A stretch of DNA of 64,000 nt, from NCBI GenBank assembly GCA_902777005.1, contig CACYSB010000004.1, positions 107,960-171,959 on the forward strand, read 5' to 3'. Both the position numbers and the translations under genes were made by a program. Source of the stretch: an uncultured Bacteroidota bacterium (lineage in GTDB: Bacteria; Bacteroidota; Bacteroidia; Bacteroidales; P3). Within the stretch, counting starts at the first letter, position 1. Each line of letters opens with the position of its first letter. Positions 1-11,600 of this stretch are shown one piece after another. The notes below the pieces were generated by a model. The model was given only the letters and a program-made list of their open reading frames with translations, was not told where the DNA came from and did no database searches.

Positions 1-3000
1 CCCGCCAACGACTCCATCGAGGCTGTCTACCGCTACAACCCCTACTGCGGCGTGGTCTACGGCAATTCTACCGTCGTCATCGACGGCGGCTACGTCGAGC
101 ACAACATCTACGGCGGCGGCTCCATGGCTAACGTCGGCCGTCGTGTGGGCCCGATGGTTCCCCACATCGACGCTGCCAGTTCCTTCGCGCTCTCGTGGCC
201 TGTCGAGGTCACCGTGCGCCGCGGCACCGGCTACACCAACGTCGCCGTCAGCGGCAAAGCCCGCATAGGCTATAGCGGCTCTGACAACGGCGACATCTTC
301 GGTGGTGCTCGCGGCGATGCCGGCGACCGCTACGAGATGGCCCGCTACGCCAACGTCTACTCCACCAACGTCACCGTCGACCTTCCCATGCCGGGCGGCT
401 ACGACTACACCCGCACCGAGAAGCAGATTAAGAACAACGTCATCAAGCAGTACGGCACCCTGGTGCCCCTGGTTGCAGGTTCCGTCTATGGAGGCTCCGA
501 GAACGGCCAGGTCATCAACAGAACCAACCTCACCCTCACCAACGGCATCGTGGGCCACTCCCTCTATGGCGGCGGCAAGGGTAAAGGCACCTACACCACC
601 CACACCCTCAAATACAAAGAGGACAACGCCGACGGTGTGCACATGGCTGGCGACGACTCCACAGCCGTCATCTACGGCCTCACCTCCGGTAAGGTCTTCG
701 GCAACACCGCCGTCACCATGACCGCCGGCCATGTGGTGCGCAACATCTACGGCGGCGGCAACCTGGGCTCCATAGGCAAGGGCAACTACGCCGGCGGCGT
801 AGGCGACTACAGCAACGCCGGCTACGGCGAACGCTGGCCCGACGGCAACGCGGGCATGCGCGACTCCCTCGTCAACTCAGGCCACGCCGTCGTCGCCGTC
901 AATGGCGGCTACGTAGGCACCTTAGGCAGCACCAAGGACGGCCTGCCCACCGGCAACGTCTTCGGCGGCGCACGAGGCCAGGCGGCTCCCAACGACAACA
1001 CCAGCCCCCGCTACCTCTACACTCCCGCCTACTTCCTCGGCTACGTCAACCACACCACCGTCACCATCGGCAGCAGCGTGGGCAGCAACGCCACGCCGCA
1101 GATCTACGGCTCCGTCTACGGCGGCGGCCAGGACGGTCACGTGCGCGGCAACACCGTGGTCACCGTCAACGACGGCGTCATCGGCTGCCAGTACAACTCC
1201 ACCAACATAGCCCTGCAGGGCGACATCAGCGACAAGGAGAATATCCAGTGGAAGCTCCGCGGCAACGTCTTCGGCGCCGGCTCGGGTCTCGGCCAATACA
1301 CCGACCACGCCGGCAACCTGCAGTATAACAACGCCTCGGGTTCCGTCACCGACTCCACCGTCGTCTTCATCCTTGGCGGCCAGGTGGCCCGCAACGTCTA
1401 CGGCGGCGGCTCCTTCGCCACCGTGGGCCCGCCCAAGATACCGCCCATCACCGACGATCCCACCTATGCCCAGTCGCATTCGCGTGTCATCGTCAGCGGT
1501 GGCACAGTGGGCTACACCCCGACCGACCTCGACGACACCACCACCTTCTACGGCGGCGATGTCTTCGGCGCCGGCCGCGGTCTCGCCAGCGACGACTACA
1601 AGGGCTACTGCAACGTGCCCCACACCGATGTCTACATCGCCAGCACCGTCAAGGGCAACGTCTACGGCGCCGGCGAGGATGGTCACGTCATAGGCAACAC
1701 TAACGTCAAGATTACCACCGGTGCTGTTGTCGGCGTCGGCGGCACCATCTACCTTGAAGGCTCCGTCTACGGCGGCGGCAAGGGTAGCGGCGAGGCCATC
1801 GACCACGACGACAACAATAGCACTCCCGACGAGTTCCGCATCAACAAGACCTGCGGCCGTGTGGGCGGCAACACCACCGTCACCATGGACAACGGCATGA
1901 TTCACGGCTCCATCTTCGGCGGCGGCCGACTGGCACTCACCGGCGTCGGCGACACTGGCAGCTACGCCAACTTCGTCACCTCCGACCTCTACGACTCCAT
2001 CAACCACGGCCTCGCCACCATCATCGTCACCGGCGGCACCATCGGTACCACCGACCCGGAAGACCTACTGGCCTGCGACTGGAGCACCGGCGACATCATG
2101 GGCTCCGGCAAGGGCGACATCGAGCACTACGAGGATGTCTGGGCAGGCCGTGTGGCCAACGCCGTTGTCTCCGTCAGCGGCAGCCCCGTCATCCGCGGCT
2201 CCGTCTTCGGTGGCGGCGAGATGGCAAGCGTGGGCTACTGGCCCGAGGATAATGGCCACTCCTTCGTGGCTCAGACCGGTACCTCCACCGTCACCCTCAG
2301 CGGCGGCACCATAGGGCTCGACTACGAGTACACGATGGATCCCGCCCATCCTATCGGCAAATGGACTATGTACAACGACGACAAGGACACCCTCATCCAC
2401 ACCTGCACCGGCAACGTCTTCGGCGCCTGTCAGGGCGATGTTGACCCGTCGGCGCCCCACTGGATCTCCATGGCCCGCTCACGTCGGGCTGTGGTCAGCA
2501 TCAGCGGTACGACCCATGTCAAGGGCAACGTCTACGGCGGCTCCGAGCAGGGCACTGTGACCGAGAACACACACGTCACCATCAACGGCGGCACCTTCGG
2601 CTACACCGGCGCCCTCGGCACAGGTCTTACCAAGGCCTACACCGGTGACATCTACGCTGCTGGCTACGGCTCCGACGACCCCGCCGAGTGGGACGACAGT
2701 ACGCCTAACGACTCCACCGATGCCAGCATAGCTATGGGTCTCGGATGGAGCACGGGCCTCCTGTCTGGCCGCACCTTCGGCAACAGCCAGGTCGACATCC
2801 TCGGCGGCACCATCCACGGCTCCGTCTACGGCGGCGGCTCCTTCGCCTCGGTGGGCGACGACAAGTCCATGAGCACCATGTACACCACCTCGGACTACCC
2901 CATCAACGGCGTCACCACCGTCAACATCGGCCTGCCCGGCATCCCTGACGACGATGCCACACAGGCCACTGGCTCGGCCACCATCTACGGCGAGATCTTC

Positions 3001-5430
3001 GGCGGCAACAACTTCAAGGGCACCCCCTATGGCAACACCAACGTGCACATCTACAAGACCGCGCACACTGTGGCCAACACCTGCCCCGCTGCCGACACCT
3101 GGGCTAGCCTCGACGGCGACGCCAGCGAGCTCACACGCGAGGATGTGCTGGCACTCGACTCCACCTCCGCCAACTTCGCCCTGCAGGCCGTCTACGGCGG
3201 CGGCAACCACGCTGCCCACGAACCCATCGATGCCGACGGCACCACCCTCGTCTACATCCACTACTGCGACGAGAACACCGTCAAGACCATCTACGGCGGC
3301 GGCAATGCGGCCAGCACCAACAATAACCACATCATCGTCGACGGCGGCCGCATCAAGGAGGTCTTCGGCGGCGGCAACGGCGCCGGCGCCAACAACCCGG
3401 GAGCCGACGTCAACGGCACCGCATGGACCGAAATCAAGGGCGGTCTCATCACCGATGTCTTCGGCGGCTCCAACTCCAAAGGTAACATAGGCAACACGCA
3501 ACTCGATATTGCGCCCGACAACGTGAACTGCGACATCATGGTAGCCAACACCTACGGCGGCGGTAACGAAGCCGAGGGCGGCGGCGGTGTCATCAACCTC
3601 TTGTGCGGCACCAATATCGGTACCTTCTACGGTGGCTCGCGCAACGCCAACCTTGTGGGCGACGTCGTCCTCAACGTCTACGGCGGCACCTACGAGAACA
3701 TCTTCGGTGGCTCGCAGGGTATTCCTGGCAAGCCCGCCGACATCACCGGCAACGTCACCGTCAACTTCTACGGCGGCAATGTGCAGCGCCTCTTCGGCGG
3801 CTCTGATGTCAACGGCAACATCTCGGGTACCATCATCGTCAACGTAGACATCGATCCCGACTACAACTGTGCCGACGGCCTGCGTCTCGACACCGTCTAC
3901 GGCGCTGGCCACGACGCAGCCTACACTCCCTTCGATCCCTTCCGCGGCTCGCCCACGGTCAACATCATGAACAACCGCCACCACGTCAGTGGCTCCACCG
4001 GCACCATGGCTGACTCCGCCTGGGTCAATATCATCGACGTCTTCGGCGGCGGCCTCGGTGCCACAGCTATCACCACCTCCTATCCGCGCGTGATCATCGG
4101 CGGCTTCCCCGACTCGGTGCGTAACACCGGCACCGAGCTGGCTCCCGTGTGGGAGACCGTGTATACCCGCGGCGTACACATCTTCGGCAACGCCTACGGC
4201 GGCGGCTCCTTGGCCCCCACCCATGGCAACACCATCGTCTATGTGCGCGACGCCGTTATCGGCGAGGCCGAGCAGCAGTTCACCTCGGGTAACCTCTTCG
4301 GCGGCGGCTACGGTACCTCCTCCAAGGTCACGGGCGACACCTACGTGGGTGTCTTCGGCCTCTCCGACATCAAGGGCAGCGTCTACGGCGGCGGCAATGC
4401 CGGTATCGTCACCGGCAACACCGAGGTGGTCCTGGGCTACCAGCCGCAAATACTGCCGCCGGAATTCGTGGCCTACCTCGACACCGTCGACAAAGGTCAG
4501 CCAACACAACGAATCAGAGTCATGGGTGGCTTCCACAGCACCACACCGGGTGTCTACTTCCGCTACACCAAGGACGGCACCATACCCACAACTTCCGACG
4601 GCAACCTCATCACCGACGACATCCTCAGCCCCACCCACGACAAAGCCAATGACTTCGAGTTCGGTTGGAACGACTCCATCTATATGATTGCCTACCTCTG
4701 GGACGAGGCCAACAGCAAGGTCGACAGTAGCATGATACCCTCTATCGTGGGCTTCGACAGGTCCACACAGCCTATCATCAGCTTCAAGGACGGCGGCACC
4801 GACCCCGATTCCGCCATATTCAACGGCACCATAGGCGCACGTGTCTACTACACCCTCGACGGCAGCACACCCACAACGTCGAGCACCTTGTGGGGCGTCG
4901 CGGGAGAGACTCCCGGCAGACCCGTCGCCATTGGTGAGAATGATGTCGTCAAGGCCTTTGCCTGGCAGCGCGGATGCTTCAACTCCGGAGTCTCTTTCCT
5001 CACTGCCGATCACCCCACGGTGGACAACGGCGACAACACCGCCACCTTCACCATCACCGCCAAACCTGGCGAGCGCATCATCTACACCGTCGGCACCACC
5101 GACACACCCACGCCCATCTCGCTCATGAACCAGGGGCAGCGACCCGGCACAGGTCCCGGTGAGACCGGCATGGTGGAGAGCGTCGACGGCGAATACAGCT
5201 ACACCACCAGCGCCTCCGCGGGCAGCACAGTGACCCACAAGAAGCGCGTGTACACCGACAGTAAGGGCGTCGAGAAGACCTACCGCTGGAGCGAAGTCAC
5301 CGCTGCCAGCAGCGGCAACACCACTGTCACCATCACCGTACCCACCGATTCCGACTACACCGTCAAGGCCATCGTCGAGCATGCCGGCTATGTTCCCAGC
5401 AACATCGGCGCCGCCGTGTATAGACACTAA
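1..5430 (+). CDS. Giant glycine-rich coil-repeat surface protein, N-terminus outside the window
   Basis: The reading frame is open from base 1, so the gene starts upstream; about 1809 residues are visible. I count roughly 30 glycine-rich coils of the form [Y/F]GG[G/S/A/N] or FGAG, usually followed by a stretch such as GNTxVTVxGG and then the next coil. This pattern suggests a long right-handed parallel beta-helix or a similar stacked fold (inference). The last ~300 residues differ: two or three units with YTLDGSTPTTS-type motifs (near 4550 and 4840) resemble the chitobiase/beta-hexosaminidase C-terminal domain, and a final Ig-like stretch follows. No T9SS sorting domain is seen before the stop. 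Codon use is monotonous (GGC, AAC, ACC, GTC). The neighbour at 5685 has the same coils, so the pair are probably tandem paralogues. Likely an exported adhesin or stalk protein; true function unknown. Confidence 0.85.
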   Translation, partial: PANDSIEAVYRYNPYCGVVYGNSTVVIDGGYVEHNIYGGGSMANVGRRVGPMVPHIDAASSFALSWPVEVTVRRGTGYTNVAVSGKARIGYSGSDNGDIFGGARGDAGDRYEMARYANVYSTNVTVDLPMPGGYDYTRTEKQIKNNVIKQYGTLVPLVAGSVYGGSENGQVINRTNLTLTNGIVGHSLYGGGKGKGTYTTHTLKYKEDNADGVHMAGDDSTAVIYGLTSGKVFGNTAVTMTAGHVVRNIYGGGNLGSIGKGNYAGGVGDYSNAGYGERWPDGNAGMRDSLVNSGHAVVAVNGGYVGTLGSTKDGLPTGNVFGGARGQAAPNDNTSPRYLYTPAYFLGYVNHTTVTIGSSVGSNATPQIYGSVYGGGQDGHVRGNTVVTVNDGVIGCQYNSTNIALQGDISDKENIQWKLRGNVFGAGSGLGQYTDHAGNLQYNNASGSVTDSTVVFILGGQVARNVYGGGSFATVGPPKIPPITDDPTYAQSHSRVIVSGGTVGYTPTDLDDTTTFYGGDVFGAGRGLASDDYKGYCNVPHTDVYIASTVKGNVYGAGEDGHVIGNTNVKITTGAVVGVGGTIYLEGSVYGGGKGSGEAIDHDDNNSTPDEFRINKTCGRVGGNTTVTMDNGMIHGSIFGGGRLALTGVGDTGSYANFVTSDLYDSINHGLATIIVTGGTIGTTDPEDLLACDWSTGDIMGSGKGDIEHYEDVWAGRVANAVVSVSGSPVIRGSVFGGGEMASVGYWPEDNGHSFVAQTGTSTVTLSGGTIGLDYEYTMDPAHPIGKWTMYNDDKDTLIHTCTGNVFGACQGDVDPSAPHWISMARSRRAVVSISGTTHVKGNVYGGSEQGTVTENTHVTINGGTFGYTGALGTGLTKAYTGDIYAAGYGSDDPAEWDDSTPNDSTDASIAMGLGWSTGLLSGRTFGNSQVDILGGTIHGSVYGGGSFASVGDDKSMSTMYTTSDYPINGVTTVNIGLPGIPDDDATQATGSATIYGEIFGGNNFKGTPYGNTNVHIYKTAHTVANTCPAADTWASLDGDASELTREDVLALDSTSANFALQAVYGGGNHAAHEPIDADGTTLVYIHYCDENTVKTIYGGGNAASTNNNHIIVDGGRIKEVFGGGNGAGANNPGADVNGTAWTEIKGGLITDVFGGSNSKGNIGNTQLDIAPDNVNCDIMVANTYGGGNEAEGGGGVINLLCGTNIGTFYGGSRNANLVGDVVLNVYGGTYENIFGGSQGIPGKPADITGNVTVNFYGGNVQRLFGGSDVNGNISGTIIVNVDIDPDYNCADGLRLDTVYGAGHDAAYTPFDPFRGSPTVNIMNNRHHVSGSTGTMADSAWVNIIDVFGGGLGATAITTSYPRVIIGGFPDSVRNTGTELAPVWETVYTRGVHIFGNAYGGGSLAPTHGNTIVYVRDAVIGEAEQQFTSGNLFGGGYGTSSKVTGDTYVGVFGLSDIKGSVYGGGNAGIVTGNTEVVLGYQPQILPPEFVAYLDTVDKGQPTQRIRVMGGFHSTTPGVYFRYTKDGTIPTTSDGNLITDDILSPTHDKANDFEFGWNDSIYMIAYLWDEANSKVDSSMIPSIVGFDRSTQPIISFKDGGTDPDSAIFNGTIGARVYYTLDGSTPTTSSTLWGVAGETPGRPVAIGENDVVKAFAWQRGCFNSGVSFLTADHPTVDNGDNTATFTITAKPGERIIYTVGTTDTPTPISLMNQGQRPGTGPGETGMVESVDGEYSYTTSASAGSTVTHKKRVYTDSKGVEKTYRWSEVTAASSGNTTVTITVPTDSDYTVKAIVEHAGYVPSNIGAAVYRH

Positions 5431-5450
5431 TAAACACCGACCCGTCCCAG

Positions 5451-5553
5451 CTCCGTATCCTCTCCGACCTCTCTACGACAAAAAACCGTTAAACAACCGT
5501 AGAACAGTCGGAGCGGATACGAAGGGGAGGCGGAGCGGAGAGGATGCAAAAAA
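5451..5553. repeat. Dispersed intergenic repeat, copy A
   Basis: GC-rich palindromic element in the gap between the two giant genes. Its arms (5455-5468 and 5507-5520) are complementary at 13 of 14 positions. The centre contains CCGTTAAACAACCGTAG followed by AACAGTCGGAG. The same words recur at 40755-40875 and 51408-51505, always between genes. It looks like a REP-type element; no associated transposase is visible in the window. Confidence 0.7.
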
Positions 5554-5587
5554 AACGTTAAAATTATGCAGTATCGGAAATATTTTG

Positions 5588-5595
5588 TAACTTTG
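5588..5595 (+). promoter_or_regulatory. Probable -7 promoter element for the T9SS giant gene
   Basis: TAACTTTG fits the Bacteroidetes -7 consensus TAnnTTTG and lies about 90 bases before the start codon at 5685. A clear TTTG at the -33 position is missing (only an AT-rich ATTATG-like stretch is present near 5564), so strength is uncertain. Confidence 0.5.
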
Positions 5596-5684
5596 CCTAT
5601 TGGACAAGACTATGCAGCGCAGCATACAGTATTATATGCCAGATAAATGCATAGTGTTGGCCGCTAAAGTTAATTGTAGAGAAC

Positions 5685-8600
5685 ATGTCAATGAACGCAA
5701 AAAATAGATATATATCGCCCGCATACGCGCGAAAGCTCGCGCTGCTGGTGTTGCTGCTGTGGGGGGCGGCGGCACAGGCGCAGGGCTACTTCACCCTAAC
5801 CAACGGCCGCCTCTGGTGGTCCAACGGTCTGGTAGACCAAAACGACGACGCCTGGAAAGACCCTGTGGCCTTCGACGAAGCGAATGACGGGGCCGAGGTG
5901 CACCCCCACGGCGACGACCATGTCACCAACATCACAGCCCAGGGCGACACATATCTGGCACTTGACATCACCAATATAAACGGCAATGGCGGCACCTCCG
6001 CCAACCCCAAGATTGTATCCCTCCCCCACAACAGCTTCAACCTCTACTGCGTCTGGTACCGCACCGGCAACACCGGCTACTACTACCAGGAGTGGTACAA
6101 CGAAAGCGACGAGAAGACCTACCGCTACTATATCATAGCCAACTCCGACCGCGACGAACTCGAGATTGTGCGCGCAGAGGTGGGACAGCCCCTGGAGAAG
6201 AGCACCTACTGGTACAACTGGGACTATGGTGCCGCCACCTGGGAGACGCCCACTATCAACGGTGAGCAGCAGAACCGCTACTACTGGATGATGCTGCAGG
6301 ACCGTAGCCGCACCGACGCCTCGTCGATAACGCCGGTATGGAAACTCTCGCACCGCACATACCAACGCCCCGAGGTCATCTACTACGAGAACTACGCAGC
6401 CTATGTTGCCAACCCCAGCCAAAACAGCGACAAGAAGCACTACTATGACGAGGTTGACGGTGGAGATGTTAACTACCCCGCCGGTAACGGTGCCCTCTAT
6501 ATGCCCGTCACCGTGAAAGGGCATGAGGACAGCATCATAGCCATAGCCCGCGACGGCGGCATCCCCTACGGCCTGCAGAGCCTCACCGCAGCGCAATCCA
6601 CGCTGGTGTTCGGCACTGACGACGGCACCATCGTCACGGCCAACATGAAGTACAAGAACGGCGACAAGGTGCCCATGACGACGAGGCCCGCCTACACCGA
6701 GTACATAGAGGAGACCTACCGCCGCGGTATACACATCAACTACCGCTACCGCACCGAGGAGGGCGTCTTCAACTCGGCCGGTATCGGCACCTTCCGCCAG
6801 CACAACTACTGGGGCGGCACGGACCACGGCAGCGCCGTACCTGACGAAGATGACGTCGATGCCACCGTCGACACCATCGTCTTCAGCGTCGAGAGCCGCA
6901 GCCGCCGCTACATTGACATAGACACCGCCTACGCAAGAATCCATGCCAACGATGGGACGGCACAAATCAATTTCTTCGCCCCCTGTAGCGGTACCCATCC
7001 TGCCGAGGTCTACGTCACCGTGCGCTACAGCAACGGTGCCGTGCAACGCGACACCGTAGAAATCACGCTGCAGTACACCAAGGAGCCACGTATCATCGAC
7101 AAGCCCACCGTGGGACCTGTGGTGCGCGGAGCTGTCTTCGGCGGCGGCCGCATGGCCAATGTTGGCGGCGGCACCGAGATATACATACACAGTGTCGACA
7201 CCATCAAGAACCTCTATGGCGGCAACGACATAGCGGGCTGGGTACAGGGCACCATGGGTGCCAACATCACCATAGGCACCGAGTTCACCAGCGAGGAGCA
7301 CCCCGTGCACATAGGCAATGTCTATGGCGGCGGCAATGGATACTACACCTACCAAGGCATCAACGCCAGCTACAATGAATCCACGGGCGAGCACATCAAC
7401 CCCTACTTCTGGAAGAATAGCACCGTCCTGGGCTATCAGGCCTACTACTTCAATGGCAAGGTGTACCCCTGGAACACGCTGCCCGCCGGCTATATGGCCA
7501 GTGCCAGCGAGGCCGACCGCATCAACAGAGACCAGAGCGAGTGGGCGGGGCTGACGCCGGTGACCACTCACGAATTTGAATACACTCCTTACTACATAGG
7601 CCGTCCCGACCTGGTGGACCAGGCTGAGACCGGTGACGACGGCGACGGCACCATCCCTTACATCAAGACGGCCCACATCACCGTGGGTGTCCCAGAGGGC
7701 AGCACTCCATTTGTCTGTGAACATGACAACGACTCGACGCACTGGTACAACGACCATATCCTGATCGACACCATCTTCGGCGGCGCGCGCAACGCCTTCA
7801 TCGGCGTCACCGCCAACGAAGGCGAGAGTCCCGAGAACGGCGTCACCATCGACATCAACGGCGGCACCATGTTCGCTGTCTTCGGCGGCAACAATGTGGG
7901 CGGCTCGGTGGCCAACCTATCTACGGTCTTCGTCAACGTCAACAACACCAAGCTCCTGCCCTCGGACGGCGAGGTGGAGGAAACCTTCATCACCGGCTAC
8001 GGACGCGACTTCGGCATACGCTACCTCTTCGGCGGCGGCAACCTGGTCGACGGCTCGCACGCCAACATCACGATACATGGCGGCATGATAGACACCGCCT
8101 ATCTGGGCGGCAACAACGCCACGGTGCTGAACCCCATCGGCACTGTAGAGTGCAACAAAACGGGCACCGTCAACGGCTTCGGCTACGACGGCCACTTCAT
8201 CTGCACCAACACCACCTACCCCGACCCCTACTCATTCACCGACCCTGTGAAGGCCCTCGATGACGACCCGACCTTCTTCGACGGCTACGGTCCGGACAAC
8301 TTCTACCCCGAAGAGGGACTGTACAACATACGCTGTCTGTTCGGCGGCAACAACGCGGCCGACATGGCCAACCTTACCACCATCCAGCTGCACTCCGGCG
8401 GCATCAGCTCCGTCTATGGCGGCGGCAACATCGGTGACATGGTCAACGACCAGACCTACGATATCCCTACGGGCACCCCGGGCGACACGCTCCGCAACCA
8501 GCCCTTCCCGCAGATGTTATACAACACACTCTTCAACACAGCCTTTGACATAGACGCCAGCGGCAACAATATCCCCGGCGGCTGGGCCGACGTCTACGGC

Positions 8601-11600
8601 CGCCTGACGATGCCCAGCAAGGTGGGCACCCTCGTCACCGCACTGCCCAACTCGAATATTGTGTGCGACTATGTTTTCGGCGGCGCTCGTATGGGTAACA
8701 TCAAGAATGCCGCAGGCGTCTACCTGGCGGGCGGCATCTACGGCTACGTCACCGGCGGCAACGACGTGTCTGGCGACGTAGGCTCGGAGACCGGCAGCGG
8801 TGTCTACCTGCTGCTCGACAGCAACGCCCTCGTGGTGGGCGATGCTGTGGGCGGCTCGGACGGTTACTACCACTGCGACGACGGCACGGGCCACTACGGC
8901 GACGGCGAACTCTACGACACCTACGCCAACGACGAGGATGCTATAGCTTACGACCCCTACAACGAGTATGTAGGCGAACTGCTGCCCACGCACAACAACG
9001 TCAACTTCTACATGCGTGACGGCCTGGTGCTGGGTCAGATAGTTGCCGGCGGTGTGCATGCCGATGTGGGCTTCGACCAGCTCGACAGCAAGATTCATAA
9101 GAAGCTCCACGATGGCACCCGCAACGACACCATCATAGACCTCCGCACCGTGGGCGGCGAGCGCCGCGGCACCGTACACTTCATGGCCAGTGGCGGCCAT
9201 GTGCTTGGCAACGGCTTCGGCGGCGGCTTCCAGTCGAAGATCCACGGCCTCTCCTACCTTACCATACGCGACAAGGCGCGCATCGACGGTTCCTTCTTCT
9301 GCGGCAACGACTGCACAGGCTCCATTCGTTCCTTCGGCGCCTATATGAACCCCAACGACTACCAGCGCCACTATGACGAAAACATAGATGCTGGTATGAG
9401 CCCAGCGGAGGCCGATGCTGATGCACTTGTCAAAGCCTACCAGGACATGGAGGCTTCCGACGGCACAGCCCTCAATACATTTGACGGTTCCTCATGGGGC
9501 GCCGCCACTTCGGCCTACCTGCGCATCAAGGACACCCCCTACGTGCACTGCGTCTATGGTTCGGGCAACGGTGCCTACGACTACGACGGCAGCCGTCCGC
9601 AGTACGATGCAATCTCCTACTGCCCCGATCCTTCGGGCAGCGTCACCCCATTGCAATCGTCCACCTTTATCGACATCAACACCTCGGGAGTCAACCCGAT
9701 AGTCGGTGACGGTATCGACACCGTCTTCGGCGGCGGCAACGGCGTGGGTGTGGAGCAAAAGGTCATTGTGCTCCTCAACAACACGGCGAGCGACGTGCAT
9801 GCCGTGCACACTATCTTCGGTGGCAACAACGTCGACGACATGCTCGACGTGGTGCCCGAGATACGCCTCCTTATGGGCAAGGTGAACACCGTATTTGCCG
9901 GTGCCAACAACGGCGTCATGGGAGCCAAGAAAAGCAGCGAATTCCAAGACGTCCTCGGCCACGAAGTGGCAGATGTCTCCACCCATGTGAGGCTCAACAG
10001 CGAGGATGTCACCATCATAGACACCCTCTTCGGCGGCAGCCGCATGAGTAACATTGAGGGCAACACCTTCGTCGAGGTGATAAAGACCAATGCCGGCGGC
10101 GTGAACAATATCTTCGGCGGCAACGACATCAGCGGCACCATCAGCGGCACCACACGTATCGACGTCAGCGGCGGCACGGTGCACAACATCTTCGGCGGCT
10201 CGAACGGCCGTTATGACTTCGTGGAGATTGGCCACAACGAGTATGCCGTCTATCCCTTCAACACCGTGGATGTCACCGATACCACGGGAATGCGCATCAC
10301 CATTGCAGCCTACACTGAGATTGACAGTACCAACATCAACATCTGGGGCGGCACTGTGGGTACCACTGCCGGCGGTGTCTATGGCGGCGGCTCGATGGCC
10401 GACTGCCGTGCCACCAGTGTGGTGGTCAACGACACCGTGGAGGACAACGTCCTCAACGGCGAAGCCACCATCTACGGCACTGTCTTCGGCGGCGGCATGG
10501 GTGACTATGAAGACCTCAACAACCGCAACCTGCGCGGCGAGCGCTACGGCAACGTCGACGAGGCCACCCATGTGCATCTCCACCACGCCGAGCTGCTCAG
10601 CAGCGCCAAAGCCTACGGCGGCGGCCGCGGCGGCGACGTGATGAACACCTATATCACCACCTATGAAGGATGGGACACCCAGCTCGACAGTCTCTTCGGC
10701 GGCTGCTGGGGCTCGGATGTGCGCGGCACAACGCATGTCACCATCAACGGCAAGAAACCGGCAAGCGGCTATAATGTGGCACAGCTCTTCGGCGGCAACG
10801 ACTTCGCGGGCGACGTCTACAAGACCGACGTCACCGTCAATTCGGGCTACTTCAACTTTATCTACGGCGCCGGCAACGGCGATTATCCCGACAGCCGCTA
10901 CAACACCGGCACTTACGCCGACAACCCGAGCGCCGAGCCTCCGGTATACAGACATATCCACCGCCCGAACGCCGAGTATGTCAAGCTCACCTTCAACGCC
11001 GGTGTGGTGGAAGGCAACCTCTACGGCGGCGGCAAGCTGGGCTCCACCTGGGCCTACCAGAAAGACGCCAACCAAGAGTACGTGATTGGCGAGCACGGCC
11101 ACAAGGTTCCCGACACGTCTCTCACAACCGCCCAAGCCCATGCCGACCCCAAGGACTACTCCTATATCATCACCAACATACACGGCGGCACCTTCAAGAG
11201 CAACATCTATGGCGGCGCTGCAGGTTCCAAGGAGCTCACGCACCCGCTGGTCTATGGCCTGAAGGTGGTGAACATGGATGCCGGCAAGGTCAACGTGTCG
11301 CTCTACGGCGGCTCGCAGAGTGTCGACGACGGCTACCCGGCGGAGTGCAAGAACAGCACCACCACCACCAAGCGTCCCTCGTCCATAGTCAACCTCACCG
11401 GCGGCACCATTGATAACAATATCTATGGTGGCGGCTATCTGGGCTTGACCCACGGCTCGGCCTACCTTAACATAGGTACTGACGCTATAGACAGTTGTAT
11501 AGCCTACACGCAGCGCTATGGCAGCGGTGCCAAGAGTACCGCCGACAGCGTATACTGGCAGTTCAAGCCGGGCGAGGAGGGCAGCCTATCAGACGCCCTC

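Noticed and set aside
2479..5427. 982-codon open frame on the minus strand opposite the first giant gene
   Set aside because: It is a by-product of extreme third-position GC and codon monotony in the plus-strand gene; composition is Val, Ala, Gly, Asp with no domain or signal, and the plus frame is clearly coding.
1..5430. Regular GGC-rich repeats resembling a CRISPR array or satellite DNA
   Set aside because: Spacing is irregular and in frame; they encode protein coils.
5431..5684. A frameshifted T9SS tail after the first giant gene
   Set aside because: No frame contains a PNP or KLI-type sorting sequence; the region is repeat copy A plus a promoter.
9492..11453. 653-codon minus-strand frame inside the T9SS giant gene
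   Set aside because: Same compositional artefact; mirrors GGC and AAC codons as Ala, Val and Gly.
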